12,467 nucleotides of DNA from an uncultured Clostridia bacterium (GTDB taxonomy: Bacteria > Bacillota > Clostridia > Christensenellales > Borkfalkiaceae), in contig CAKQKN010000043.1 of assembly GCA_934249215.1 (NCBI GenBank), positions 1 to 12,467 on the forward strand, written 5' to 3'. This document shows, piece after piece, positions 4,882-11,703 of this stretch. Both the position numbers and the translations under genes were made by a program. The notes under the pieces were generated by a model. It had not been told where the DNA came from. It ran no database searches and was given only the letters and a program-made list of their open reading frames with translations. Every line of letters begins with the position of its first letter. Position 1 is the first letter of the stretch.

Positions 4882-7518
4882 TTAATTTTCGTATTCGGCA
4901 AGGGACGCAGAAAGCTTTTCTTTCACCGCGAGATTTGCGGCGAGTTTTTCGCGCTCCTTGTCCACAACCGCCTTGGGCGCTTTTGCGGCAAACCCGGGGT
5001 TGTTCAGTTTGTTTTCGGAAAACGCGATTTCGGCGTTCACCTTCTCAAGTTCGGCTTTGAGCCTTTCGACCTCTTTCTCGATATCCACGAGTTCGCCCAG
5101 CGGCACGTAAATTTCGAACCCGGCGAGAACGACCGACAACGCCTTTTCGCCGACGTCGTTTTTGCCGTCCACGAAGTTAATCGAGCTGACCCCCGCGAGT
5201 TTTTCGATGTACGAAGCCGTTTTCTTGATGAGTTTCTTGTCCTCGGTCACGACGTAAAGATCGACTTTTTTGGACATAGGCGCGTTGACCTGCGCGCGCA
5301 GATTTCTCAAGCCCTTGATGATCGCCATAACCGTTTCGGCGGCGGCTTTGTCCTTTCTGTAAGCGAACTTGGAATTGTATTTCGGGAATTCCGAAACCAT
5401 TATGCTGCCTTCCGTTCCCGGAATATGCGTGTATATCTCTTCCGTTATGAACGGAATGATCGGGTGAAGAAGTTTGAGCGATTGTTTAAGCACGTAAACG
5501 AGCACGCTGACCGTGTCGGACTTGAGTTTTTCGTTCTCCGAATAAAGCGCGGGCTTGGAAAGTTCGATATACCAGTCGCAGAAATCGTAACACAAATAGT
5601 CGTGGCAGACGGTCGCGGCAAGACCGATCTCGAATTTTTCCATATTGAGCGTCACCGCTTTTACGGTGTCGTTAAGGCGGGAAACGATCCACTTGTCCGC
5701 AACGCCGAGTTTGCATTCGGAAATATCCTTGATCTCCACGTTTTCGGCGTTCATGAGAACGAAACGGCTCGCGTTCCAGAGTTTGTTGATGAAGTTGCGC
5801 GTGCCCTCGATCTTATCGGTCGAAAAACGCGTGTCGTTACCCGCGGAAACGCCGTTTATGAGCGAGAAGCGCAGCGTGTCCGCGCCGTACTTGTCGATTA
5901 TTTCCAGCGGGTCGATTCCGTTACCGAGCGATTTGCTCATCTTTCTTCCTTCGGCGTCGCGGACGATTCCGTGAATCAGAACGTCCCTGAACGGCACTTT
6001 GCCCGTGTGTTCGAGCGCGGAGAAAATCATTCTCGCAACCCAGAAGAAGATTATGTCGTAAGCGGTGATAAGCGTGTCCGTAGGATAGAAATAGCGAAGA
6101 TCGGGCGTGTCGTCCGGGTAGCCGAGCGTCGAGAACGGCCACAGCGCGGAAGAGAACCAGGTATCGAGAACGTCCTCGTCCTGACGGAAAGACGTATGCC
6201 CGCACTTCGGGCATTTTTCGGGCGCGTGTTCGGAAACGACGAGTTCTCCGCACTCTTCGCAATAATACGCGGGAATGCGGTGTCCCCACCACAACTGACG
6301 GGAAATACACCAGTCGCGGATGTTATCCATCCAGTTATAATAAACTTTCGTAAAGCGTTTGGGCGTGAACTTAACGCTCTTGTTTCTCACGGCTTCGATC
6401 GCGGGCTTTGCGAGCGATTCCATCTTGACGAACCATTGCTTGGAAACGATGGGTTCGACCGTGGAATGACAGCGATAGCAGTGTCCCACGTTATGGGCGT
6501 GCGGTTCGATTTTTACGAGCGCGCCGCATTTTTCGAGATCTTCGACGATGACCTTTCTCGCCTCGTAGCGGTCAAGCCCCTGATACTTCCCTGCGTTTTC
6601 GTTCATCGTGCCATCGTCGTTCATGACGCGGATGACGGGAAGATTGTGGCGAAGTCCCACTTCGAAGTCGTTTGGATCATGCGCAGGCGTAATCTTGACG
6701 GCGCCCGTTCCGAAATGCATATCGACGTAACTGTCGGCAACGACGGGGATTTCCTTATCGAGAAGAGGAAGAATAAGCGTTTTCCCGACGAGCGCGGTGT
6801 AACGCGGATCCTTGGGATTGACCGCAACCGCGGTGTCGCCGAGCATGGTTTCGGGACGAGTGGTCGCGACCGTCACGTAGCCGTCGCCGTCCTTGATTTT
6901 GTATCTCAGATGCCAGAAGAACGAATTTTCGTCCGAATATTCGACTTCGGCGTCCGAAAGCGCGGTCTTACAACACGGACACCAGTTGATTATTCTCGAT
7001 CCGCGGTAAATTAAACCCTTGTTATACAGTTTTACGAAAACGTAAGACACGGCTTTCGAGCAACGTTCGTCCATCGTGAACGACAATCTCGACCAGTCGC
7101 ACGACGCGCCGAGGCTCTTTATCTGCGTTTCGATTCTGTTGCCGTAAGTATTTTTCCAGTCCCACGCACGTTTAAGGAATTCTTCGCGCCCTATCTCCTG
7201 CTTGGTCTTGCCCTCTTCCTTTCTGATCTTCTCGACGATTTTGACCTCGGTCGCAATCGACGCGTGATCGGTTCCGGGAAGCCACAGTGCCTCGTATCCC
7301 TGCATTCTCTTGAAGCGGATGAGCGAATCCTGAAGCGTCATGTTGAGCGCGTGCCCGATGTGGAGCTGCCCGGTAATGTTAGGCGGCGGCATAACGATCG
7401 TGTAAGGAAGTTTTTTGCCGTCGGACGAGGGATGCGCGGTAAAATATCCTTCTTTTAACCATTCGTCGTATATGCGACTTTCGAATTCCTTTGGATCGTA
7501 CGTTTTGTTAAGTTCCAT
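4882..7518 (-). CDS. valS: Valine--tRNA ligase
   Basis: This 878-residue class Ia aminoacyl-tRNA synthetase charges tRNA-Val with valine in the cytoplasm. PPPNITGQLHIGH at 44-56 carries the HIGH motif (53-56), and the KMSKS loop is at 526-530. The editing domain that hydrolyses Thr-tRNA-Val lies at about 195-345, with TTRPETMLGDTAV (219-231) and HDPNDFEVG (280-288). Cysteine pairs at 420/423 and 436/439 suggest a zinc knuckle. CISRQLWWGHRIP (404-416) and the valine-specific anticodon-binding domain follow. The last about 65 residues form the coiled-coil tRNA arm typical of ValRS (DIEKEVERLKAELEKV). The length is normal. The start at ATG 7518 has AAAGG about 8 nt upstream. It has its own sigma-A promoter. 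In many Firmicutes valS is followed by folC; here rnjA follows, after a terminator. Confidence 0.98.
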   Translation of the reverse strand: MELNKTYDPKEFESRIYDEWLKEGYFTAHPSSDGKKLPYTIVMPPPNITGQLHIGHALNMTLQDSLIRFKRMQGYEALWLPGTDHASIATEVKIVEKIRKEEGKTKQEIGREEFLKRAWDWKNTYGNRIETQIKSLGASCDWSRLSFTMDERCSKAVSYVFVKLYNKGLIYRGSRIINWCPCCKTALSDAEVEYSDENSFFWHLRYKIKDGDGYVTVATTRPETMLGDTAVAVNPKDPRYTALVGKTLILPLLDKEIPVVADSYVDMHFGTGAVKITPAHDPNDFEVGLRHNLPVIRVMNDDGTMNENAGKYQGLDRYEARKVIVEDLEKCGALVKIEPHAHNVGHCYRCHSTVEPIVSKQWFVKMESLAKPAIEAVRNKSVKFTPKRFTKVYYNWMDNIRDWCISRQLWWGHRIPAYYCEECGELVVSEHAPEKCPKCGHTSFRQDEDVLDTWFSSALWPFSTLGYPDDTPDLRYFYPTDTLITAYDIIFFWVARMIFSALEHTGKVPFRDVLIHGIVRDAEGRKMSKSLGNGIDPLEIIDKYGADTLRFSLINGVSAGNDTRFSTDKIEGTRNFINKLWNASRFVLMNAENVEIKDISECKLGVADKWIVSRLNDTVKAVTLNMEKFEIGLAATVCHDYLCYDFCDWYIELSKPALYSENEKLKSDTVSVLVYVLKQSLKLLHPIIPFITEEIYTHIPGTEGSIMVSEFPKYNSKFAYRKDKAAAETVMAIIKGLRNLRAQVNAPMSKKVDLYVVTEDKKLIKKTASYIEKLAGVSSINFVDGKNDVGEKALSVVLAGFEIYVPLGELVDIEKEVERLKAELEKVNAEIAFSENKLNNPGFAAKAPKAVVDKEREKLAANLAVKEKLSASLAEYEN

Positions 7519-7553
7519 AATTTCGCCTTTAAAGTTATTATTCTTTCCGAGAT

Positions 7554-7582
7554 ATTCTACCTTCTTTCGACGGCGTTGTCAA
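7554..7582 (-). promoter_or_regulatory. Sigma-A promoter of valS
   Basis: On the minus strand TTGACA (7577-7582), a 17-bp spacer and TAGAAT (7554-7559) form a near-perfect sigma-A promoter. The predicted start is near 7547, about 29 nt before the ATG. That leader is far too short for a T-box, so valS here does not appear to be under tRNA-sensing attenuation. Confidence 0.85.
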
Positions 7583-7610
7583 TTGTTTCACTCGGGGCAT
7601 ACGATATATT
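7583..7610 (+). promoter_or_regulatory. Candidate promoter of the ABC transporter operon
   Basis: On the plus strand TTGTTT (7583-7588) is followed by 16 bp and TATATT (7605-7610). The -35 is weak (3/6) and the -10 good (5/6). It abuts the valS -35 element on the opposite strand, so the two promoters are back to back. An alternative pair, TTGTCA with TACGAT, has 18-bp spacing and is no better. Confidence 0.35.
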
Positions 7611-7622
7611 GTAATAATTTTT

Positions 7623-7692
7623 GTAGGAGTAAAGGCTTTTTACGCCCTCTCGGGCTACCTGAAAAGGCGGCGCGCGGCGGGAAAGAAAAGCC
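7623..7692 (+). promoter_or_regulatory. Structured leader of the ABC transporter operon
   Basis: GTAAA (7629-7633) pairs with TTTAC (7639-7643). Directly next to it, GCCC (7644-7647) pairs with GGGC (7652-7655). GTAG (7623-7626) can pair with CTAC (7655-7658), sharing one base, to close a small three-way junction. GGCTTTT (7634-7640) can alternatively pair with AAAAGCC (7686-7692), disrupting the first hairpin. The rest, 7666-7685, is G/C rich. No SD of normal strength and spacing precedes the start at 7703. It could be a cis-regulatory RNA, but I cannot match it to a known riboswitch class. Confidence 0.35.
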
Positions 7693-7702
7693 GAACGTGT
7701 TT

Positions 7703-8701
7703 ATGAAAAAAATTTGTCTGTTACTCGCCTGCGTCATATGCGCTTTCTCGATAGGTTGCACCCCGAAATCGGACAAAACGCTCGTCAGAGTAAACGAAGT
7801 CACCCACTCGATTTTTTACGCCCCGCTATACGCCGCGATAGAGCGCGGATTTTTCGCCGAAAAAGGACTTGAAATAGAACTTACCAACGGCGGCGGCGCG
7901 GACAAATCGATGACCGCACTGCTTTCGGGCTCCGCCGATATCGGACTTATGGGTCCCGAAGCCGCGATGTACGTCGTTCTCGGCGGCAAGGAAAACGCGC
8001 CGCAGGTTTTCGCGCAGCTCACGAAGCGCGACGGCTCGTTCCTTATTTCCCGCACCGCCGAACCGGACTTCGATTGGACGGGGCTCGACGGAAAAGAATT
8101 CATCGCCGGTCGCAAAGGCGGCGTTCCCGCTATGACGCTCGAATATCTTCTCAAAGAAAAAGGCTATACGAACGGACGGAACGTAACCCTCAATTTCGAC
8201 ATTCAGTTCAACCTTACCGCCGCCGCATTCGAAGGCGGCACGGGAGATTACTGCACGTTGTTTGAACCGACCGCTTCCGAGTTTGAAAAGGCGGGCAAAG
8301 GTCACGTCGTCGCAAGCGTCGGAGAAGCCTCCGGCGAAGTTCCCTACACCTGCTTTATGGCGCTCGGAAAATATATCGACGATAACCGCGAAACGGTCGT
8401 CGCGTTCACCGAGGCGTTAAAGAAAGCGTACGAATTTCTGAAAACCGCTTCGGAAGAAGAAATCGCAAACGCCCTCCGCGGACAGTTCCCGGGAACGAGC
8501 GACGAAAGCATTGTCGCATCCATTCGCCGCTACACCGAAATCGACGCGTGGGCGGAGCACTTCACGATGAAAAAAAGCGCGCTCGACAGACTTTGTTCGA
8601 TCATGATAAGCGCCGGCGAACTTAGCGAAAAAGTCGATTACGACAAGCTCGTAAGAACGGATATATCAGACATGATTTGCGGCAAAACTCAAGATAATTA
8701 A
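7703..8701 (+). CDS. ABC transporter substrate-binding lipoprotein, NMT1/SsuA/ThiY type
   Basis: This 332-residue periplasmic-type binding protein belongs to the family that captures sulfonates, thiamine pyrimidines or related small molecules. The first 19 residues form a signal peptide with a lysine start, a hydrophobic core and SIGC ending at Cys19, a probable lipidation site; the -3 residue is Ser, slightly off consensus. The mature protein begins with VNEVTHSIFYAPLYAAIERGFF, typical of NMT1-like proteins, then GLEIEL, and ALLSGSADIGLMGPEA around the ligand cleft. GRKGGVPAMTLEYLL and LFEPTASEFEKAG mark the second lobe. I chose ATG 7703 because the signal peptide starts there; the open frame further upstream is not gene-like. 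No strong SD is present. The two next genes encode the matching ATPase and permease. The substrate is not identifiable from sequence alone. Confidence 0.88.
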   Translation: MKKICLLLACVICAFSIGCTPKSDKTLVRVNEVTHSIFYAPLYAAIERGFFAEKGLEIELTNGGGADKSMTALLSGSADIGLMGPEAAMYVVLGGKENAPQVFAQLTKRDGSFLISRTAEPDFDWTGLDGKEFIAGRKGGVPAMTLEYLLKEKGYTNGRNVTLNFDIQFNLTAAAFEGGTGDYCTLFEPTASEFEKAGKGHVVASVGEASGEVPYTCFMALGKYIDDNRETVVAFTEALKKAYEFLKTASEEEIANALRGQFPGTSDESIVASIRRYTEIDAWAEHFTMKKSALDRLCSIMISAGELSEKVDYDKLVRTDISDMICGKTQDN

Positions 8702-8743
8702 AGCGATTTTAAAAATTTTTATGACAGACGTAAAAACTTCGGA

Positions 8744-8777
8744 CGCGCGTTTCGGAAAATAAAAACCGAGGCGCGCG
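8744..8777 (+). other. Strong intergenic hairpin between binding-protein and ATPase genes
   Basis: CGCGCGTTTCGG (8744-8755) and CCGAGGCGCGCG (8766-8777) can form a 12-bp stem, with two G-U pairs, closed by a 10-nt A-rich loop. It is followed by AAAGAAGAAAAC and not by T residues, so it is not a terminator. It lies between the binding-protein stop and the AAGGAG of the ATPase gene. By analogy with other importer operons it may protect the 3' end of the binding-protein message so that more of that protein is made. Confidence 0.65.
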
Positions 8778-8805
8778 AAAGAAGAAAACAAGGAGATCTT
8801 TACAA

Positions 8806-9564
8806 ATGAGAACACTACTCGAAATACGCGGGCTTTCCCTCTATTACCAGACGAAGGACGCCGAAATCAAGGCAATCGACGCGCTCGATCTCGACGTTTA
8901 CGACGGAGAGTTCGTGGCGATAATCGGGCGCTCGGGCTGCGGAAAAACGAGCATTCTGTCGGTAATCGCCGGGCTTTTACCGTATGAAGGCGAGGTCAAG
9001 GTTTCCCGAAAAAACGTAAGATCGCCCGGAAAAAACGTCGGCTATATGCTTCAGCGCGACGAACTTTTCGAATGGCTCACGATCGAAGAAAACGTTTTTT
9101 TGCCACTTCGGATAAAGCGCAAAAAACGAGATGCGGAAGCAGTCGAAAGCGTTGCGAAGCTTACCGAAAAATACGGACTTAAGGACTTTATGAAGCGTTA
9201 CCCGTCCGAACTTTCGGGCGGCATGCGACAGCGCGCGGCACTCATCCGCACGCTCGTTTGCAACCCCGAACTTCTTCTTCTCGACGAACCCTTTTCCGCC
9301 CTCGACTACCAGACGCGGCTCGCCGTCTGCGACGACGTATACTCGATCATCAGAAGCGAAAAAAAGACGGCGCTTCTCGTAACGCACGACATATCGGAAG
9401 CCATTTCGGTCGCGGACAGAATAGTCATACTTTCCGCCCGCCCCGCGCGCATAATCAAAATCGCCGAAATGCCGTTCGACAAAAATCTTCCGCCCCTTCG
9501 ACGGCGCGAGTCACCCGAGTTCTCCGCCGTATTCGAGCAAACCTGGAGGGCTCTGAACCAATGA
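8806..9564 (+). CDS. ABC transporter ATP-binding protein, SsuB/TauB type
   Basis: This 252-residue ABC ATPase powers import through the adjacent permease on the cytoplasmic face of the membrane. Walker A is GRSGCGKTS at 41-49. The Q-loop is at Q83 (MLQRDELFEWLT), whose hydrophobic tail after the glutamine is typical of SsuB/TauB. The ABC signature LSGGMRQR is at 136-143, Walker B LLLLDEP at 156-162, the D-loop SALD at 164-167 and the H-loop histidine at 194 (VTHDISEA). All catalytic motifs are intact. The start ATG 8806 has AAGGAG (8790-8795) at 10-nt spacing. Its stop codon overlaps the permease start (ATGA), indicating translational coupling. Confidence 0.95.
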   Translation: MRTLLEIRGLSLYYQTKDAEIKAIDALDLDVYDGEFVAIIGRSGCGKTSILSVIAGLLPYEGEVKVSRKNVRSPGKNVGYMLQRDELFEWLTIEENVFLPLRIKRKKRDAEAVESVAKLTEKYGLKDFMKRYPSELSGGMRQRAALIRTLVCNPELLLLDEPFSALDYQTRLAVCDDVYSIIRSEKKTALLVTHDISEAISVADRIVILSARPARIIKIAEMPFDKNLPPLRRRESPEFSAVFEQTWRALNQ

Positions 9565-10421
9565 AGAAAGACCGAAACGCCAAAGGCACACCCTCAGCCG
9601 CGCGCATAAAGACCGCGGAAAAGCAAACGCTCAGTCCGTCGAGAACGGCATACTTAAAACGGAGAAAACGCAACAAAATCGTCGTCGTCTTTTTCAGAAT
9701 CTTCATACTGTTGTTTTTTCTTGCGACGTGGGAAATACTCGCGCGGACGGGAATCGTCGACGCGTTTATGTTTTCGTCCCCGTCGCGGGTTCTTTTAACT
9801 CTTCGTTCGCTCCGCGAAAGCGGCGAACTATACACGCACGTATTCACCACTTTATACGAAACGGTTGTCGGTTTCATTATAGCGACGCTCGTCGGAAGCC
9901 TTATTTCCGTCGTTTTGTGGTGGTCGGAAAACGTGCGCAAAATACTCGAGCCGTACGTCGTCGTACTCAACGCCCTGCCCAAAATCGCGCTCGGCCCCGT
10001 CATCATAATCGCTTTCGGCGCCGGCACGGGATCGATCATCTTTATGACCTTTCTCGTAACGGTAATCGTAACGGTAATAAATATGCTCAACGGCTTTATG
10101 CAGACGGACGCGGGGAAAATACTTCTTCTGCGTTCGATGGGCGCGAGCAAGCGCGACGTGCTCGTCAATCTCGTAGTGCCCGGCTCCCTTCCCGTATTCG
10201 TTTCCGCTCTCAAGGTAAACGTGGGTTTAAGCTGGATAGGTTCGATCATGGGCGAATACGTCGTGTCGCGGCAAGGCATAGGCTATCTTATCGTCTACGG
10301 CGGGCAGGTTCTCAAACTCGACCTCGTAATGACGGGAACGGTCTTGCTCTGTCTGCTTGCCGCCGCAATGTACGCCCTCGTTCTGCTATTCGAACGGCTG
10401 ACGGTAAAACGGCGAAAGTAA
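9561..10421 (+). CDS. ABC transporter permease, SsuC/TauC/ThiX type
   Basis: This 286-residue membrane protein is the channel subunit of the importer. Residues 1-38 form a basic, Lys/Arg-rich cytoplasmic tail. The first membrane helix is near 41-60, and others lie near 97-120, 132-152, 155-177, 208-228 and 255-277. The EAA loop that contacts the ATPase is at 188-211 (LLLRSMGASKRDVLVNL, then VVPGSLP). The usual N-terminal SPSRVL segment is at 73-78. The start ATG 9561 overlaps the ATPase stop by four bases, with GGAGGG about 10 nt upstream inside the ATPase gene. The last 110 bp overlap the convergent YkvI-like gene. No terminator was found after it. Confidence 0.92.
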   Translation: MKKDRNAKGTPSAARIKTAEKQTLSPSRTAYLKRRKRNKIVVVFFRIFILLFFLATWEILARTGIVDAFMFSSPSRVLLTLRSLRESGELYTHVFTTLYETVVGFIIATLVGSLISVVLWWSENVRKILEPYVVVLNALPKIALGPVIIIAFGAGTGSIIFMTFLVTVIVTVINMLNGFMQTDAGKILLLRSMGASKRDVLVNLVVPGSLPVFVSALKVNVGLSWIGSIMGEYVVSRQGIGYLIVYGGQVLKLDLVMTGTVLLCLLAAAMYALVLLFERLTVKRRK

Positions 10422-11409
10422 GCAGATAATACGCGATCGCAAGCACGCCGAGCGCGGGGTAGATTTTGTCCACGATGACGAAAAATCCCAGCCTTGACAG
10501 CGCGAGCGAAAGCAAGCACACGCCCGCCGTCCAGACAAGCGAAAACCGCCCTTTGACGAGCGTTGCGACGGGATAAAGCGAGCCGACGAGCGTCGTTATT
10601 ATCCCGAGCGCGACTGTGAATCCCACGATAAAAACGGCGGCTTTGCCCTTCCCCGCAACGTAAAGCACGGGAATGTCGCTGAGCACGCTTTCGTCGGGAA
10701 GAACGGACAAAAAAGCGGCGGCGGTCGCCGAAAGCACGAGCGCGGTAACGGCGGAAATCACAATCGCAGACCTCACGCGGGTTTTTCTCCCTTTCTCTTT
10801 TTCGGGCGGGTCCTTAACGGGCTCGCCCGTTTTCTCTCCGTCCGCCCGAACGTCGGTTAAAAGCGGCTGCGTCAGAAGCACGTTCATCGCAACGTATTTC
10901 ATCACCGAAAAACAGTCGAACGCAACGCTTCCGCCCGCGACCGCCGCGTTAAAGTTTGCCGCAACGATGAAAAACACGACGAAAAGCATAATCGGAACGA
11001 GCACGCAGTTAAACGCAGCAAGCCCTTTCATCCCTTTCGCACAGACGAAAACGGACAGCAACAGCACGGCTATCGACCAGATCGGAAAATCGCACCCGAT
11101 CCCGAGATCGGCCGCAAGACTTTCCGTCGCACCGAGCATCGAAGCGACCGACAAAATATTGAAAAAACAAACGACTTTGTCGCCGCTCGCAAGAAGCGTG
11201 AGCGAAACTTCGTTTATCACCGTCAGAACGAGCATAAACGTACCGAAAAACAGCGCAAATATACAAAGAAAGACGAACGGCGGCGATTGTCCGTAAAAAA
11301 ACGAAAGAATCTCCCGCCCCGTAATGAACCCCGCGCCTATGACCGACCCGATCAACGCGAACGCCAAGCCGAGTTCCTTTTTTACCCCGCCAAATAAATT
11401 CCTTTTCAT
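10312..11409 (-). CDS. YkvI-like membrane protein (LeuT/APC-fold transporter family)
   Basis: This 365-residue protein has about ten hydrophobic segments and resembles the poorly characterised YkvI family (COG3949). Its N-terminus shows LIGSVIGAGFITGREILSFF at residues 19-38, where relatives have GAGFASGQE; this is the broken first helix of LeuT-fold transporters. A hydrophilic, charged loop lies at about 186-213 (DVRADGEKTGEPVKDPPEKE). The function is unknown, with amino acid or osmolyte transport only a guess. The basic tail after the last helix (about 338-365, AERGRTLRRQADRARP) is encoded antisense to the permease and looks like an extension. The start ATG 11409 has GGGGTG about 6 nt upstream. 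It is divergent from a small XRE regulator, and the upstream region has a promoter, an operator-like palindrome and a terminator. Confidence 0.75.
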   Translation of the reverse strand: MKRNLFGGVKKELGLAFALIGSVIGAGFITGREILSFFYGQSPPFVFLCIFALFFGTFMLVLTVINEVSLTLLASGDKVVCFFNILSVASMLGATESLAADLGIGCDFPIWSIAVLLLSVFVCAKGMKGLAAFNCVLVPIMLFVVFFIVAANFNAAVAGGSVAFDCFSVMKYVAMNVLLTQPLLTDVRADGEKTGEPVKDPPEKEKGRKTRVRSAIVISAVTALVLSATAAAFLSVLPDESVLSDIPVLYVAGKGKAAVFIVGFTVALGIITTLVGSLYPVATLVKGRFSLVWTAGVCLLSLALSRLGFFVIVDKIYPALGVLAIAYYLLTFAVLPSAVRIAERGRTLRRQADRARPFPSLRGRV

Positions 11410-11545
11410 TCACGCACCCCGAAATATAATATTAAACGTCGCGCGCGAATATGAGCGAAAACCTGTCGCAACCCCAAAAACGATCAAACTCGAAAACACC
11501 GATTTATTCCCGCAAAAATAGTTAGCGGTAATGAAAGGAAGCCCG

Positions 11546-11579
11546 AAAAAAAGAGACGCGACGAAAAACGCCGCGCCCC
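11546..11579 (-). terminator. Intrinsic terminator inside the divergent intergenic region
   Basis: In the minus transcript GGGGCGCGGCG (11569-11579) pairs with CGTCGCGTCTC (11553-11563) over 11 bp with three G-U pairs. The loop is TTTTT and the stem is followed by seven T residues (11546-11552). It lies upstream of the YkvI-like gene, not downstream of any coding region. Confidence 0.8.
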
Positions 11580-11617
11580 GTTAAATTGCGCGAACGAAAG
11601 TCGCACAAACTGAACAT
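11546..11617 (-). ncRNA. Predicted short RNA or attenuated leader upstream of the YkvI-like gene
   Basis: A near-consensus sigma-A promoter (11624-11652) predicts a start near 11617, and a strong intrinsic terminator ends at 11546. The predicted transcript is about 70 nt. It would contain a 5' hairpin (TGTGCGA at 11601-11607 with TCGCGCA at 11587-11593, 7-nt loop, one G-U pair), a short AU-rich linker, and the terminator hairpin. The YkvI-like start lies a further 137 nt downstream. It could be an sRNA or a conditional leader for that gene. No known RNA family was recognised. Confidence 0.5.
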
Positions 11618-11623
11618 ATTTTA

Positions 11624-11652
11624 AGTATAGTCGCATATTAAGCGACTGTCAA
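11624..11652 (-). promoter_or_regulatory. Near-consensus sigma-A promoter facing the YkvI-like gene
   Basis: On the minus strand TTGACA (11647-11652), a 17-bp spacer and TATACT (11624-11629) form one of the two best promoters in the window. The spacer consists almost wholly of an inverted repeat, as expected for a repressor site. A second, weak AT-rich -10-like stretch closer to the gene (about 11423-11436) could give separate low expression. Confidence 0.8.
11629..11647. promoter_or_regulatory. 19-bp palindrome, probable operator
   Basis: AGTCGC (11629-11634) and GCGACT (11642-11647) are perfect 6-bp arms around a 7-bp AT-rich centre. The site fills the spacer of the minus-strand promoter and reaches the position of the -35 of the plus-strand regulator promoter. 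Half-site copies of GTCGCA occur at 11600-11605 and 11465-11470. The adjacent XRE-type protein is the obvious candidate to bind; this is inference. Confidence 0.55.
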
Positions 11653-11663
11653 GGAAAAAATCG

Positions 11664-11679
11664 TATAATATGCTATCAT
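11664..11679 (+). promoter_or_regulatory. Promoter elements of the XRE regulator gene
   Basis: TATAAT (11664-11669) is a perfect -10 without a recognisable -35; the 17-bp position (11641-11646) falls in the right arm of the palindrome. Overlapping it downstream, TGCTATCAT (11671-11679) is an 8/9 match to an extended -10. Either would give a leader of about 20-30 nt to the ATG at 11704. Confidence 0.5.
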
Positions 11680-11703
11680 TTGTGAAAAAGAGAGTATTAT
11701 ACC

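Noticed and set aside
5425..7014. A 529-codon plus-strand open frame opposite valS, and similar long frames opposite rnjA (3390-4748) and trhP (1092-2363)
   Set aside because: They mirror strongly conserved genes and exist because TTA, CTA and TCA codons are rare in the sense genes, so antisense stops are rare. Their predicted proteins are Arg/His/Phe-rich and unlike known families.
7415..7702. A 96-codon in-frame upstream extension of the binding-protein gene
   Set aside because: It overlaps the valS start and the valS promoter; the lipoprotein signal peptide begins at 7703.
7611..7702. TPP riboswitch upstream of the NMT1-like importer, suggested by an ACCTGA followed later by GGGAAAG
   Set aside because: The CTGAGA half of the TPP core is absent and the spacing of the remaining pieces does not fit.
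7519..7702. T-box leader for valS
   Set aside because: The near-consensus promoter leaves only about 29 nt of leader, and no T-box sequence (TGGNACCGCG type) is visible.
11531..11584. A 17-residue plus-strand frame (ATG at 11531) in the divergent gap
   Set aside because: No SD or promoter at usable spacing, and it lies on the antisense of the terminator hairpin.
11522..11617. A 31-residue minus-strand frame starting at the predicted start of the short transcript
   Set aside because: It would be leaderless and runs through the terminator; its Arg/Phe-rich composition looks incidental. Kept as a weak alternative to a non-coding RNA.
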